Assembly (NCBI GenBank): GCA_945901025.1 | Contig: CAMDJW010000005.1 | Span: 62,001 to 126,000, forward strand | Direction of reading: 5' to 3' | DNA length: 64,000 bases | Source of the DNA: Spirosoma fluviale | GTDB taxonomy: Bacteria; Bacteroidota; Bacteroidia; Cytophagales; Spirosomataceae | Part shown: piece after piece, positions 33,197 to 41,673 of the stretch | Layout: each line of letters begins with the position of its first letter | How positions within the stretch are numbered: position 1 is the first letter of the stretch | Notes under the pieces: generated by a model | The model's database searches: none | What the model was told of the DNA's origin: nothing | The model's input: only the letters and a program-made list of their open reading frames with translations | Program-made: the position numbers and the translations under genes

Positions 33197-36100
33197 ATGA
33201 AAAATTTAGGTTTAAACATTATTTCTAAAGTTTTTCTTTTACTCTTATTGACTTTTTTATTTAATTACAATACTAATGCACAAAATGCAGTCTCAGTTAA
33301 AATATTTGGATTAAAAGTAGGAGATACTTGCACGGTTCAAATCCAAAAGAGTGCTGAAAACTTTCAATTCAAAAAACTAGGAGGCGTAGCTTCAGGTATT
33401 ACAGAACACACATTCTCAAACTTAAGTAATGGTAAATGGGCGTTCAAGCTAGATGCAACAGGCTATTATTTTCCATCAACTCAAGTTTTTGAATTATCTG
33501 GATCTCCTAAATCTTTTGAAATAACACTAAATCCTATAACTTTATCTAATGCTACGAATTACATTTATAAGTGGCAAGATGACTCAAGTTTTGTAGGACA
33601 TGCACAACAGAGTTACATAAATCAACCAAACGAAATTCAAGTACTTGATCAAAGTATTAAGATTCCAGAGGACTTCAATTCAATTAATCTTCTTAACAAA
33701 CACGGAATTGCTTTATCAGATAAAATAAGCTCTTGGACGCCAGAAGATGCATTTCGTTTATTTCAAACAGTTAAGCGAATCCCATCCTTGTTGATAAATG
33801 ATGATTTATTGGCCGTTTTTAAGGCAGATGTAAAATCTGTTTGGTACATAACTGATCAAGACGTAGTAGATGATATTCAAATTGTTGAACGAAATGGCAT
33901 CAAATTTGTTACCATTTCTCGGAAGGCTTTTACTTATGCTTTACCTATGGTAGTCACATTGGACGGTGTAAAAGGAAGGTTTTATTCTAAAAGACTTTAT
34001 GGTGCATTAGTCAACTTTGCTACCAATTATGGAAATAATTCGGATGCCGTAAGTCAATTAGCGCTAAATAGATTTGGAATAAAATTTTTAGTTCCCAATA
34101 GCGATCTTCAGAAATTAATGAGTGAAGATTACTCTAATTTTCAGCAATTCTCAGCTTTTGAAAAAATAGCTATTTTATCCATGTTTGAGGAACTTCCAGA
34201 TGGGATGCATGTTCAGAGTAACCTAAAATATTTAGTTAGGAGAATAGCAGGCCAAGCAAACCCAAAGTTACCTTCTGCATCTGCTATAGCCTGGGTAGGG
34301 TTAAAAACTATTGAATTCATGGATGCTGCATTTAATAGCACTCAATATTCATTTACCCAACGATTAATGCTCCATGAGAAAGCGCATTTTATGTGGGAAG
34401 GTTTATTTGATCAAAAACTTAGAGATGATTGGGCAACCGCTGGTGGTTGGTTTCTCGATCCTACTTCCAAGTCAGGGTGGACCACTAGTAATACAACAGA
34501 ATTTGTATCGGCCTACGCTCACGGAATTAATCCTAATGAAGATATGGCTGAATCAATTGCTGCCTATGTAGTAAACCCTGACATTCTTCGATCTAGATCA
34601 CTACGAAAGTTTGAATTTATACGTGACCGCATTATGCAAGGCACACGTTATGTTTCAATCATTCGAAAAGATTTAACCTTCCAAGTATACAATCTGTTCC
34701 CTGATTATAATTACCCAGGCAAGATTAAAAAGGTAGATGTTCAAGTGAATGGGTTGCCAAATGAAGATAAAGAGTTAGTTATTCGAATTGAATTAAATAA
34801 GATAGATGAAAGGCAAGATGGTGCTAAAGGGGCTTTTACACGTGTATCTAGTTCGATTGGAACCTATTTTGACTTGTATTTAAATCCCGTTGATAATGGG
34901 AAAGGATTTGTATTAGAAGGTAGACTCACAATTACAAAATTTGCAAAAAGCGGATATTGGGGAGTTAATCAAATTAAATTAACGGATCAAGTAGGTAATG
35001 AAAGGTATGAAAATAATAGCACCTTCGGGATAAAAATTTTCATCAATAATCCTTTAGAAGATTTAATCTCACCAAAATATATTGAAAGAACATTGAAATT
35101 TAAAATGGGTTCTGGTAAATATAGCTCATTTACTCCCTTGGAAGATCCCATGGGAGAGGTCTATCAATCCTTAGAAGCAAATTTTGATCTTTTGGAAAAA
35201 AATAAAATGAGTTATACTGGATTGAATTTTGCTATTCCAAAAAATGATGATAGAGGGGTAAGACAAATTTTTCAATTTGGCGTATTAGGTGGTAATGACT
35301 CCTATGTTAAAAAGGACATTGGGAATAGCAGCATTAATCATATTACCTACAAGTATCCCATACCTGAATATTACCCAACAGGTTACTACGTAATAACACA
35401 AATGTATCTTAAAGATGAAGCGCAAAATGATCAAAGAGCATCTTTCATGAGGGATACCACTGCATTTAAGTTGATGCCTAATAACTCTAAACATTTACGA
35501 GATAGCGTATATGTCAAAACGAATTACCCGGACTTCATTCCTCCAATACTAGATGTGAATCAGATTTCAATTAAAGCGACTCCAAGTAATCCAACAGCAC
35601 CTGATGGTGAAACACTTTTTGAAATGGATTTCTTTGCTAGAGATAGCTCAGCCTATCTTAATCAAGAAGCCGGATTAAATAATGGCTATTATACATTAAG
35701 AGATCCCCAAGGAAAAACATTTACTTTTGGAATGCAGGGTGATCTGGACAAACAGTTTAAAACATCGATTTTTTATTGGCTAAAAGATCCCATTGGTAAA
35801 CCAGGAGATTGGAGAAAATATCGCGTTTCTACTTTATTACCTAAAGGATCTGCTCCTGGTCTGTGGGGCGTAGAATCTATCAATCTTTCAGATAGAGCCT
35901 TTAATAATAAGAATTATAACTTCACAGAGATAGTTAGATTTGATTTAGAAAAAGCCGATAGTACAAAACTCGTTCAGCCTAAAGTAGAAATCCTTGGTAA
36001 AAAAGTTAATGCCAAAAACGTTGATGCATTGAGTTTGTCAATTAGCTGTAAAGACTGTAAGGACAAAAACTACCGGGCCCGTTTTTACAGTAGTATGGGT

Positions 36101-37339
36101 GGTAATTCTGTCGTGAATGAGGGAATCATGAGTAGTGATTCTGTCGTCATCCCAAATATTAAATTGTTTGGTGTAAATGATGGAATTCTTTACGCAACTG
36201 TTTTCATAATGGACAAAAGTAATAGGTTGCTGGGTACCGGGAAATCGACTTATGCAAAAGATGTATTGGCTCCTAAATCATCAATTTTAAAAACCAATTT
36301 ATCTAATCTTGGAAAAAGTAATATAGATTCCTTGGTTTATCAAATTAAAGCTTCAGAGTCAAAAGGATCTTATACCTTAATTTTAAAGCAGTTGACAATC
36401 ACCCCAACCAAACAAAACACTGGAATCCCTGTATTTTCCAAAACAACAACTGGTACATTTACCAAAGCAGATGTTAGCGTGAAAGATGTTTTATTAAAGG
36501 AGTTTGAAGATGGTTTAATTGAAATTACGTGTATTGTTAAAGATTCAGTGGACAATGAAAGTAGTCCTATAGTTACTACGGTTTACAAGGATACCCGCGA
36601 ACCAGTACTGAGTATATCTAAGGTAAATACCGCTAATGGGAAATTATTACTAAATATTCGTTCTAATGAATTTATTCAAAATAGTTTGACTAATTCTGAC
36701 TTTATTGTAAAAAATGGCTCTATCAGTGATATAAAGAAACTCGACAATCGAAATTTTGAGATTTTGATAAATAGGACATGTGCCGATAGTTTAGTTTTAA
36801 GTGTATTAGCTGGTAAATTGTTGGATACAGTTGGGAATAAAAATCTAGTAACGAATATTGGTTTAGTAGATATTCAAAAGCCAAATGCACCCAAAATTGA
36901 TGTAACCAATAATCAGAATTTAAGTACAACTGCAATAGGTAGTTATCAATGGTACTTGGATAATAAAGTAATTAATGGTGCAACCAATAAAACATATCTT
37001 GCAACCACTTCTGGATCATATAGTTTGGTGATAACCAATGCTCAAGGATGTTCAAGTGGAGCTTCAACACCTGTTTCATTAACGGTGACAGTAACAGGAA
37101 TTTTGGAATCACCGGCATTCTTAGTGTATCCCAATCCTACGAAGGAAACAGTTGTGATTTCTACGCAAGATATTGGAGAAATAGAAATTATAAATTCGCT
37201 AGGTGTAATTCTTCAAAAAATACAGATTAACCATTCAGGTCACATGATTGACTTATCTAATTATAGTTCAGGTAGATATCTGATTAGATTCACTGATAAA
37301 AATATGATTTCTACCACGGTACCTATTATAAAAGAATAA
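33197..37339 (+). CDS. Large T9SS-exported protein with zincin motif and Ig/PKD-like C-terminus
   Basis: This 1380-residue protein has a signal peptide (FLLLLLTFLFNYNTNAQ) and a type IX sorting domain at its end (ILESPAFLVYPNPTKETVVI, then LSNYSSGRYLIRF), so it should reach the cell surface or medium. Around residues 393-397 it has HEKAH, an HExxH zinc site. EDMAESIAAYV about 50 residues later could supply a third ligand (E448 or E452), a spacing seen in gluzincins such as lethal-factor-like peptidases. Several immunoglobulin-like segments follow, and the QWYLDNKVINGATNKTY repeat near residue 1255 is a common Bacteroidota surface domain. The activity is unproven. It forms a module with the LamG lipoprotein and OmpA genes. 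Confidence 0.8.
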   Translation: MKNLGLNIISKVFLLLLLTFLFNYNTNAQNAVSVKIFGLKVGDTCTVQIQKSAENFQFKKLGGVASGITEHTFSNLSNGKWAFKLDATGYYFPSTQVFELSGSPKSFEITLNPITLSNATNYIYKWQDDSSFVGHAQQSYINQPNEIQVLDQSIKIPEDFNSINLLNKHGIALSDKISSWTPEDAFRLFQTVKRIPSLLINDDLLAVFKADVKSVWYITDQDVVDDIQIVERNGIKFVTISRKAFTYALPMVVTLDGVKGRFYSKRLYGALVNFATNYGNNSDAVSQLALNRFGIKFLVPNSDLQKLMSEDYSNFQQFSAFEKIAILSMFEELPDGMHVQSNLKYLVRRIAGQANPKLPSASAIAWVGLKTIEFMDAAFNSTQYSFTQRLMLHEKAHFMWEGLFDQKLRDDWATAGGWFLDPTSKSGWTTSNTTEFVSAYAHGINPNEDMAESIAAYVVNPDILRSRSLRKFEFIRDRIMQGTRYVSIIRKDLTFQVYNLFPDYNYPGKIKKVDVQVNGLPNEDKELVIRIELNKIDERQDGAKGAFTRVSSSIGTYFDLYLNPVDNGKGFVLEGRLTITKFAKSGYWGVNQIKLTDQVGNERYENNSTFGIKIFINNPLEDLISPKYIERTLKFKMGSGKYSSFTPLEDPMGEVYQSLEANFDLLEKNKMSYTGLNFAIPKNDDRGVRQIFQFGVLGGNDSYVKKDIGNSSINHITYKYPIPEYYPTGYYVITQMYLKDEAQNDQRASFMRDTTAFKLMPNNSKHLRDSVYVKTNYPDFIPPILDVNQISIKATPSNPTAPDGETLFEMDFFARDSSAYLNQEAGLNNGYYTLRDPQGKTFTFGMQGDLDKQFKTSIFYWLKDPIGKPGDWRKYRVSTLLPKGSAPGLWGVESINLSDRAFNNKNYNFTEIVRFDLEKADSTKLVQPKVEILGKKVNAKNVDALSLSISCKDCKDKNYRARFYSSMGGNSVVNEGIMSSDSVVIPNIKLFGVNDGILYATVFIMDKSNRLLGTGKSTYAKDVLAPKSSILKTNLSNLGKSNIDSLVYQIKASESKGSYTLILKQLTITPTKQNTGIPVFSKTTTGTFTKADVSVKDVLLKEFEDGLIEITCIVKDSVDNESSPIVTTVYKDTREPVLSISKVNTANGKLLLNIRSNEFIQNSLTNSDFIVKNGSISDIKKLDNRNFEILINRTCADSLVLSVLAGKLLDTVGNKNLVTNIGLVDIQKPNAPKIDVTNNQNLSTTAIGSYQWYLDNKVINGATNKTYLATTSGSYSLVITNAQGCSSGASTPVSLTVTVTGILESPAFLVYPNPTKETVVISTQDIGEIEIINSLGVILQKIQINHSGHMIDLSNYSSGRYLIRFTDKNMISTTVPIIKE

Positions 37340-37624
37340 AAAGGATGGTTTGAATAAGTGAGGGGCATTATACTTGTTTATTAGGATTTTAAGATCTTTA
37401 GCGTTCAACAATTTCCCTTTGACAAGAATTCTTTTTTAGAAAGTCAATAAATCTATAATTTACCACGTATCATTAAATCTACCGGGGATTAGAAAGTTGG
37501 GAATAAGAAAACATTATTAATAAATAATGTGATTAAATATTTTCGAATGAATTATTTTGTAATAAATAATATTCAGTAAAAATAAAGATTTGATGCTAAA
37601 ATTATAAATCCAACAATTTTCAAT

Positions 37625-38257
37625 ATGAAAAATTATCAATGCTTAATCCTTTTACTTCTATTATTCATTTCGTTTTTGGGATTTGGTCAATCTAATAAAT
37701 TCGATATTCAGGTGGAAGGGGGCCCAAGTAGGATATCTGTTTATAACAGTAGAAATATTTATCATAAACCAACATTAAATGGTTTTACAGGGGGGGTATA
37801 TTTAAATTATAATATCAATAAACATCAATCAATTAAAAGCGGTATTTCCTACGAACGAAAGGGTTATATGCAATCGCTTAATCTTATTACGTCCACAGGG
37901 CGTCAGGTTTATGAAGATGATATTTATCTGGATTATCTTGTTGTGCCACTTCTAATTCACGCAAAATTTGGAAGCAAATTGAGGTTTTTTGTAAATGGTG
38001 GACCATATTTAGGGTATTTAGTTAATCAACAATTTATTTCTAGGGATTACCCTCAAATAATAGAAACCAATGTTACAGGTAAAAAAATTGAGTTAGGTAT
38101 TTCCACTGGAATAGGGTGTCACTTTCCAATAAATAAGTTACTGTCCTTTACAGTTGAAGTCAGAAATAATTTGACAATAACTACAATATATAATGGCGAT
38201 AACCTAAGTAGCAATTCTACCAATTTTTTGTTTGGTATCTCTCATCACCTAAAATAA
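37625..38257 (+). CDS. Outer membrane beta-barrel protein (porin/PorT-like)
   Basis: This 210-residue protein has a signal peptide (CLILLLLLFISFLGFGQS) and a short beta-barrel pattern: repeated alternating strands with glycines and aromatic residues (GGVYLNYNINKHQSIKSGIS, YLVVPLLIHAKFGSKLRFFV, NGGPYLGYLVNQ). The end FLFGISHHLK resembles an outer-membrane C-terminus. PorT-type proteins take part in type IX secretion, but this one is on the element and its role is unknown. It is preceded by a 285-bp gap with no recognised feature and followed by the second CTACA palindrome. Confidence 0.82.
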   Translation: MKNYQCLILLLLLFISFLGFGQSNKFDIQVEGGPSRISVYNSRNIYHKPTLNGFTGGVYLNYNINKHQSIKSGISYERKGYMQSLNLITSTGRQVYEDDIYLDYLVVPLLIHAKFGSKLRFFVNGGPYLGYLVNQQFISRDYPQIIETNVTGKKIELGISTGIGCHFPINKLLSFTVEVRNNLTITTIYNGDNLSSNSTNFLFGISHHLK

Positions 38258-38270
38258 ATCTTTTGTTTTT

Positions 38271-38328
38271 CCCTACATTTCCTACACAAGCTACACTAAA
38301 TCATGTAGCAAGTGTAGATGATGTAGGG
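38271..38328. repeat. Periodic CTACA-type palindrome (copy B)
   Basis: CCCTACAT-ttc-CTACAC-aag-CTACA faces TGTAG-caa-GTGTAG-atg-ATGTAGGG around an 8-nt centre, so half-sites recur about every 9 bp. It lies between two convergent genes (ends at 38257 and 38345). Copy A lies at 30176-30228. Confidence 0.78.
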
Positions 38329-38344
38329 TTTTAAAAAACATTTA

Positions 38345-38584
38345 TTATTTCCCCACCCTGAAATAGCTATACGGATACCATTTGCTAGCGATGCAATAAA
38401 GAATTTTATGTTCATCGTTTTTGACAATAGAATCTATATAGACATATGTTCCTACAGTTAAATTCCCAATGGACTTTATCACTTGAGCCCTTATCGGTGT
38501 AAAGAGCTCCATAATAATTCCTTTGGGCGTGATAACAAGTAATACATTTGGGTGCAGAAACTCGATTTGCTGTTTCTTTGCCAT
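38345..38584 (-). CDS. Hypothetical protein (79 aa) downstream of the DUF3871 gene
   Basis: No family is recognised. The protein is a likely small beta-rich cytoplasmic domain: NVLLVITPKGIIMELFTPIR, GTYVYIDSIVKND and ILYCIASKWYPYSYFRVGK. It follows the DUF3871 gene by 1 bp on the same strand, so it is the last gene of the recombination cassette. Such a small strand-rich protein could bind nucleic acid, which is only a guess. Confidence 0.6.
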   Translation of the reverse strand: MAKKQQIEFLHPNVLLVITPKGIIMELFTPIRAQVIKSIGNLTVGTYVYIDSIVKNDEHKILYCIASKWYPYSYFRVGK

Positions 38585-38585
38585 G

Positions 38586-39602
38586 CTAATTCAGATACCA
38601 ATTTGACGCATTGCCTTCTAGTCCACGTTGCAGTTGATGGGTGAACTCAAAAGCATTCACACTGCGATCTAGAAAGCTATCGATATAGCTAGATTTATTA
38701 GCCCCTGTGAAAAGATTGTACATTCTCCAAAGATTAATATCCCCATTCTGGTTACGACAGAAGCTTTGGTCTTGGTAATAATCTTTAGCCACAACTCCCA
38801 TCTGTGTATCGGTGAATAAAAGCGGTGGTATCTGCTTCTTTAGATCATTGGGTAAATACTGATATAGTCTAGCTCTTCCCATAATCTGGGCAAATTGTGA
38901 TTCTGTAAGCTGATATTCACTTAGCTTCTGCATGGCTAATACATGCTCTTTGGCTTGATAATTATTTATCATATGCATCAAGGCATCCATAAGTTCCCCT
39001 TGGCTTCTTACCCTCAGATCAAGCATGGCTCCATCGCTCCATACTGATAGATTCGAACACACTTTGACTGAGAAGCCAATGAATATCTTAAAATGCTCAT
39101 CAGCTCCCTTTCTGTTGTTTAACTTATCAATCCCGTATGATTTAACTCCACCTACGCTTAATGATATATCTTGACCATCAATATCTTTATAGATGCTAGG
39201 AATATCAAATACAAACATCGCTCTTTCGTAATACAACGTTTTCTCATGTTCCTCCAACTGCAATGCTGGTTTATGCCTTGCATCAGGAACCCTGCCCTTA
39301 ATGGGATGGGAAACTCGAATAGCAGGAGCTAAAATAGTCTCACCTCTAAAATAATGTTGAATGACATCAGAGGTAGATTGAATGAAATCGGCATGAGAGA
39401 TTAATGGTTCATTGTCCTTGGTGAAAACAGGGATGATGTGCTTGTTTTGCATCTCATATAGCTCAACTTCAATCGTGTTTGCTCCTATAAAATTTCCAGA
39501 ACTTTTTAATTCATCTGCATTTACTGCATCAGCTACATCGATGTACGTATCAAAGGCTTCTGTGCCCATGGATATTGGGTTAATTATTACATTATTATTC
39601 AT
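38586..39602 (-). CDS. DUF3871 family protein
   Basis: This 338-residue cytoplasmic protein matches DUF3871, a family confined largely to Bacteroidota mobile elements. Diagnostic stretches are NKHIIPVFTKDNEPLISHADF, ILAPAIRVSHPIKGRVPDA, KTLYYERAMFVFDIPSIY and INLWRMYNLFTGANKSSYID near the C-terminus. The function is unknown; relatives resemble DUF932 plasmid/phage proteins. It lies between the ATPase gene (overlapping its end by 8 bp) and a 79-residue gene. Its presence beside a RecA-like ATPase suggests a part in recombination or replication of the element. Confidence 0.85.
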   Translation of the reverse strand: MNNNVIINPISMGTEAFDTYIDVADAVNADELKSSGNFIGANTIEVELYEMQNKHIIPVFTKDNEPLISHADFIQSTSDVIQHYFRGETILAPAIRVSHPIKGRVPDARHKPALQLEEHEKTLYYERAMFVFDIPSIYKDIDGQDISLSVGGVKSYGIDKLNNRKGADEHFKIFIGFSVKVCSNLSVWSDGAMLDLRVRSQGELMDALMHMINNYQAKEHVLAMQKLSEYQLTESQFAQIMGRARLYQYLPNDLKKQIPPLLFTDTQMGVVAKDYYQDQSFCRNQNGDINLWRMYNLFTGANKSSYIDSFLDRSVNAFEFTHQLQRGLEGNASNWYLN

Positions 39603-40455
39603 GATTTGTGGGGGTTAATTGGCTTGTAAGCGTTGATAATTTGCCTGCCTTAAGAATGTGCTTACGCTTCTCATAATAGGGCAAGAGGAGGTCATTAAAT
39701 TGGCTATATTGATTGTATAGACTAAGTAATTCTAATATAGAAGAAGCATTGTTTATACGCTCTTTGATGTATTCTATTTGGGGCTCAAGTTCTTCTAAAC
39801 ACCATTGAGAAATCTTCTCTCCGATGCTAGCTGATAAACGTTGTTCAGGCTTCCCAAAGAATAATCCTGTACGATCCTTGCTGGCATTTGCCATGTTCTT
39901 GCAATCAAGATCAAAGACTAGTGTAAACTCATAATCAAGTCCATCTCGTTGGACAGATTTAAGCCCAATTTTCTCAGGAACTGCTTTGCCATTTTTCTCT
40001 GAAAGCACATAATCTTGCTTGGTACGAATGGTGGCAATGATGTGTACGGGTGATTGAAGAATCTTTTGTACGAATGCATTATGCCTTGGTGTCACTTTGT
40101 TCCAATTGGTGAAGCTATTTCCTGTTAATGAGCTATGATAGTCCAATAAGTTTTCCCATTCATGGGTGATTGAATCTAATATGACTACCTCCATGCCTGA
40201 GCTAACACAGTAATCAATAGCCTCCATGTATTTCTCAGGAGTAAATGGTGATTGAACACCTAGAACATTATAGGCTCCTAGATGTGCATATAGATGTGAT
40301 GATTCATTCTCGGTATCAATCACAGCTATTTTATCCCAGCTATGGCATAAGCCTAAAGCGATGTTTAAAGCAGAATATGTTTTACCACTTCCACTTGGCC
40401 CCTGTAGAGCCATTTTTATCTTTGCCCTTTTTCGTTGGGCGATTTGTAATTCCAT
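39595..40455 (-). CDS. AAA/RecA-like ATPase (Sak4-type phage recombination protein)
   Basis: This is a compact ATPase of about 286 residues. Walker A is ALQGPSGSGKTYSALNIA, the strand KIAVIDTENESSHLY follows, and Walker B-like MEVVILDSITHEWENLL shows a RecA-fold layout as in Sak4 single-strand annealing partners of phages. I chose the ATG at 40455 (a second ATG lies immediately before it, at 40458) because an upstream in-frame start at 40488 falls inside a terminator hairpin. It overlaps DUF3871 by 8 bp and is preceded by a 131-residue gene. It probably loads or anneals single-stranded DNA during replication or integration of the element. Confidence 0.82.
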   Translation of the reverse strand: MELQIAQRKRAKIKMALQGPSGSGKTYSALNIALGLCHSWDKIAVIDTENESSHLYAHLGAYNVLGVQSPFTPEKYMEAIDYCVSSGMEVVILDSITHEWENLLDYHSSLTGNSFTNWNKVTPRHNAFVQKILQSPVHIIATIRTKQDYVLSEKNGKAVPEKIGLKSVQRDGLDYEFTLVFDLDCKNMANASKDRTGLFFGKPEQRLSASIGEKISQWCLEELEPQIEYIKERINNASSILELLSLYNQYSQFNDLLLPYYEKRKHILKAGKLSTLTSQLTPTNHE

Positions 40456-40474
40456 CATTGAATTGGTTATAAAT

Positions 40475-40507
40475 GAAAAAAGGGGCATAGCTGAATGCTA
40501 CACCCCT
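40475..40507 (-). terminator. Terminator/attenuator between the 131-aa gene and the ATPase gene
   Basis: AGGGG (40481-40485) with CCCCT (40503-40507) and TAGC with GCTA form a two-part stem with a CA/CA internal loop. Six T follow on the minus strand. It would reduce expression of the ATPase and DUF3871 genes relative to the first gene of the cassette. Confidence 0.65.
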
Positions 40508-40529
40508 AAAACGAAACTAATTAAATTGA

Positions 40530-40925
40530 TTAGTGAGAAGCGATCTGCTTACCTAGGATAATGGGTTTGCTTATTTTCTTCTCTTCAACAATTTCCATTC
40601 TGCTTTCTCCAAGAAGCTCCATGCTTCCTTTTGGACGATAGGCGTAAGAATGTGCAAGCGTAATGATTTCACCTGTGGTTTTGTTGGTGTACTCATAAGG
40701 ATCTGATTCCACCCTTACAATATCACCATCAATCTGTTGGCCGACCATGAGTTTTGCCACATCGGCATTAAAGGTGGAAGGAATTCTGCATTTACGACTA
40801 GTCGCGTAAAACTTCCCAGTGTTCTGGGATTGAACAAGCTCTAATCCTCCTGACAGTTCAAGAAGGACGAATGTTTGGCCACTCGATACGTTGACCTTTT
40901 CCATGTAATCAGAGACAATTACCAT
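40530..40925 (-). CDS. Hypothetical protein heading the recombination cassette (131 aa)
   Basis: I do not recognise a named family. It has an SSB-like or OB-like feel: GQTFVLLELSGGLELVQSQN, TGKFYATSRKCRIPSTF and GDIVRVESDPYEYTNKTTGE, then a charged tail. An in-frame ATG at 40904 is an alternative start (124 residues). It is the first gene of a four-gene minus-strand cassette with the ATPase, DUF3871 and a 79-residue gene. A role in single-strand DNA binding or annealing is suggested by context only. The GC-rich palindromic region at 40958-41071 lies directly upstream. Confidence 0.65.
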   Translation of the reverse strand: MVIVSDYMEKVNVSSGQTFVLLELSGGLELVQSQNTGKFYATSRKCRIPSTFNADVAKLMVGQQIDGDIVRVESDPYEYTNKTTGEIITLAHSYAYRPKGSMELLGESRMEIVEEKKISKPIILGKQIASH

Positions 40926-40957
40926 AACGTTAAATGTTTAAAAATGAATTTATGCTA

Positions 40958-41071
40958 GGCTAGAATTAGCCCAGGGGGAGACACTCGCCTGCCCAGGCGC
41001 CTGGGGGGTTGTAGTCTGGAATACCCTTAATGGGGGGATACATAGAAAATTTTAGGAATTTAGAAAATTTT
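40958..41071. other. Cluster of palindromes and direct repeats, possible origin or transfer site
   Basis: Packed into 114 bp are GGCTA-gaat-TAGCC (40958-40971), CGCCT-gccc-AGGCG (40986-40999), the perfect 14-bp palindrome CCCAGGCGCCTGGG (40992-41005) and two TAGAAAATTTT repeats 18 bp apart (41043-41053, 41061-41071). The GC-rich core is exceptional in this AT-rich element. It lies next to recombination genes. Confidence 0.5.
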
Positions 41072-41673
41072 GGAGGGGACTAACAAACCAAATTTTAATC
41101 GGATCAAGACGAAACCTAAAACTTTATAATTAAATAATATTGGATTATTTTATTCGATTTAAGTGGGTTGAAATCAGTTCCTTGTGCTCGCTTGTTTGCT
41201 GCTTTGTACCATTAAATCAGTTGGAATTTGTTTTATTTTAAATAAAACAAATATTAGTTTTTAATTATAAAAAAATTCAAAGAGAAATAGACTCTATCGG
41301 TCCAATTTTGCTGATGATTCACAAAACTTTTTTGTAATTATATATAAATATAATGGGATTTTGGCCATGATATGTTTCATATTCAATTTTTTAAAAGTCT
41401 ATTTAATAAGATAAAGTTTATTGGGGTTCTAAATTAGATTGGGAAATAATTTTTTAGTAAAATAATTTAGATTCTATCTCAGTTAAAAGCTAGAAGTTCT
41501 TTAATAGCTTTTGAAAATATAAACCTAATTTTTATAAAAAATTATTTCTCAACATAATCTATTTAAAAAGTAATATAATCCATTTTATTTTGATTCAATG
41601 AATGTCACTTTTGTGTACCAGATTATTAATATTTTACATAAAAATAATTCAATTAACCTAATCTATAACACAT
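41072..41673. other. 602-bp AT-rich leader before the element's SusC gene
   Basis: It contains the second TATCGGTCCA repeat (41294-41319). I found no convincing TAnnTTTG promoter or coding frame in it. Confidence 0.55.
41294..41319 (+). repeat. TATCGGTCCA repeat, copy B
   Basis: CTATCGGTCCAATTTTGCTGATGATT matches the copy at 30339-30365. It lies 355 bp before the SusC ATG. Confidence 0.65.

Noticed and set aside
40458-40488. An earlier start for the RecA-like ATPase at 40488
   Set aside because: It lies within the hairpin and T run of a terminator, and the extra residues do not belong to the family.
41583-41592. TTTATTTTG before the element's SusC gene as a promoter box
   Set aside because: It is one base short of the TAnnTTTG consensus and has no -33 partner at the right distance.
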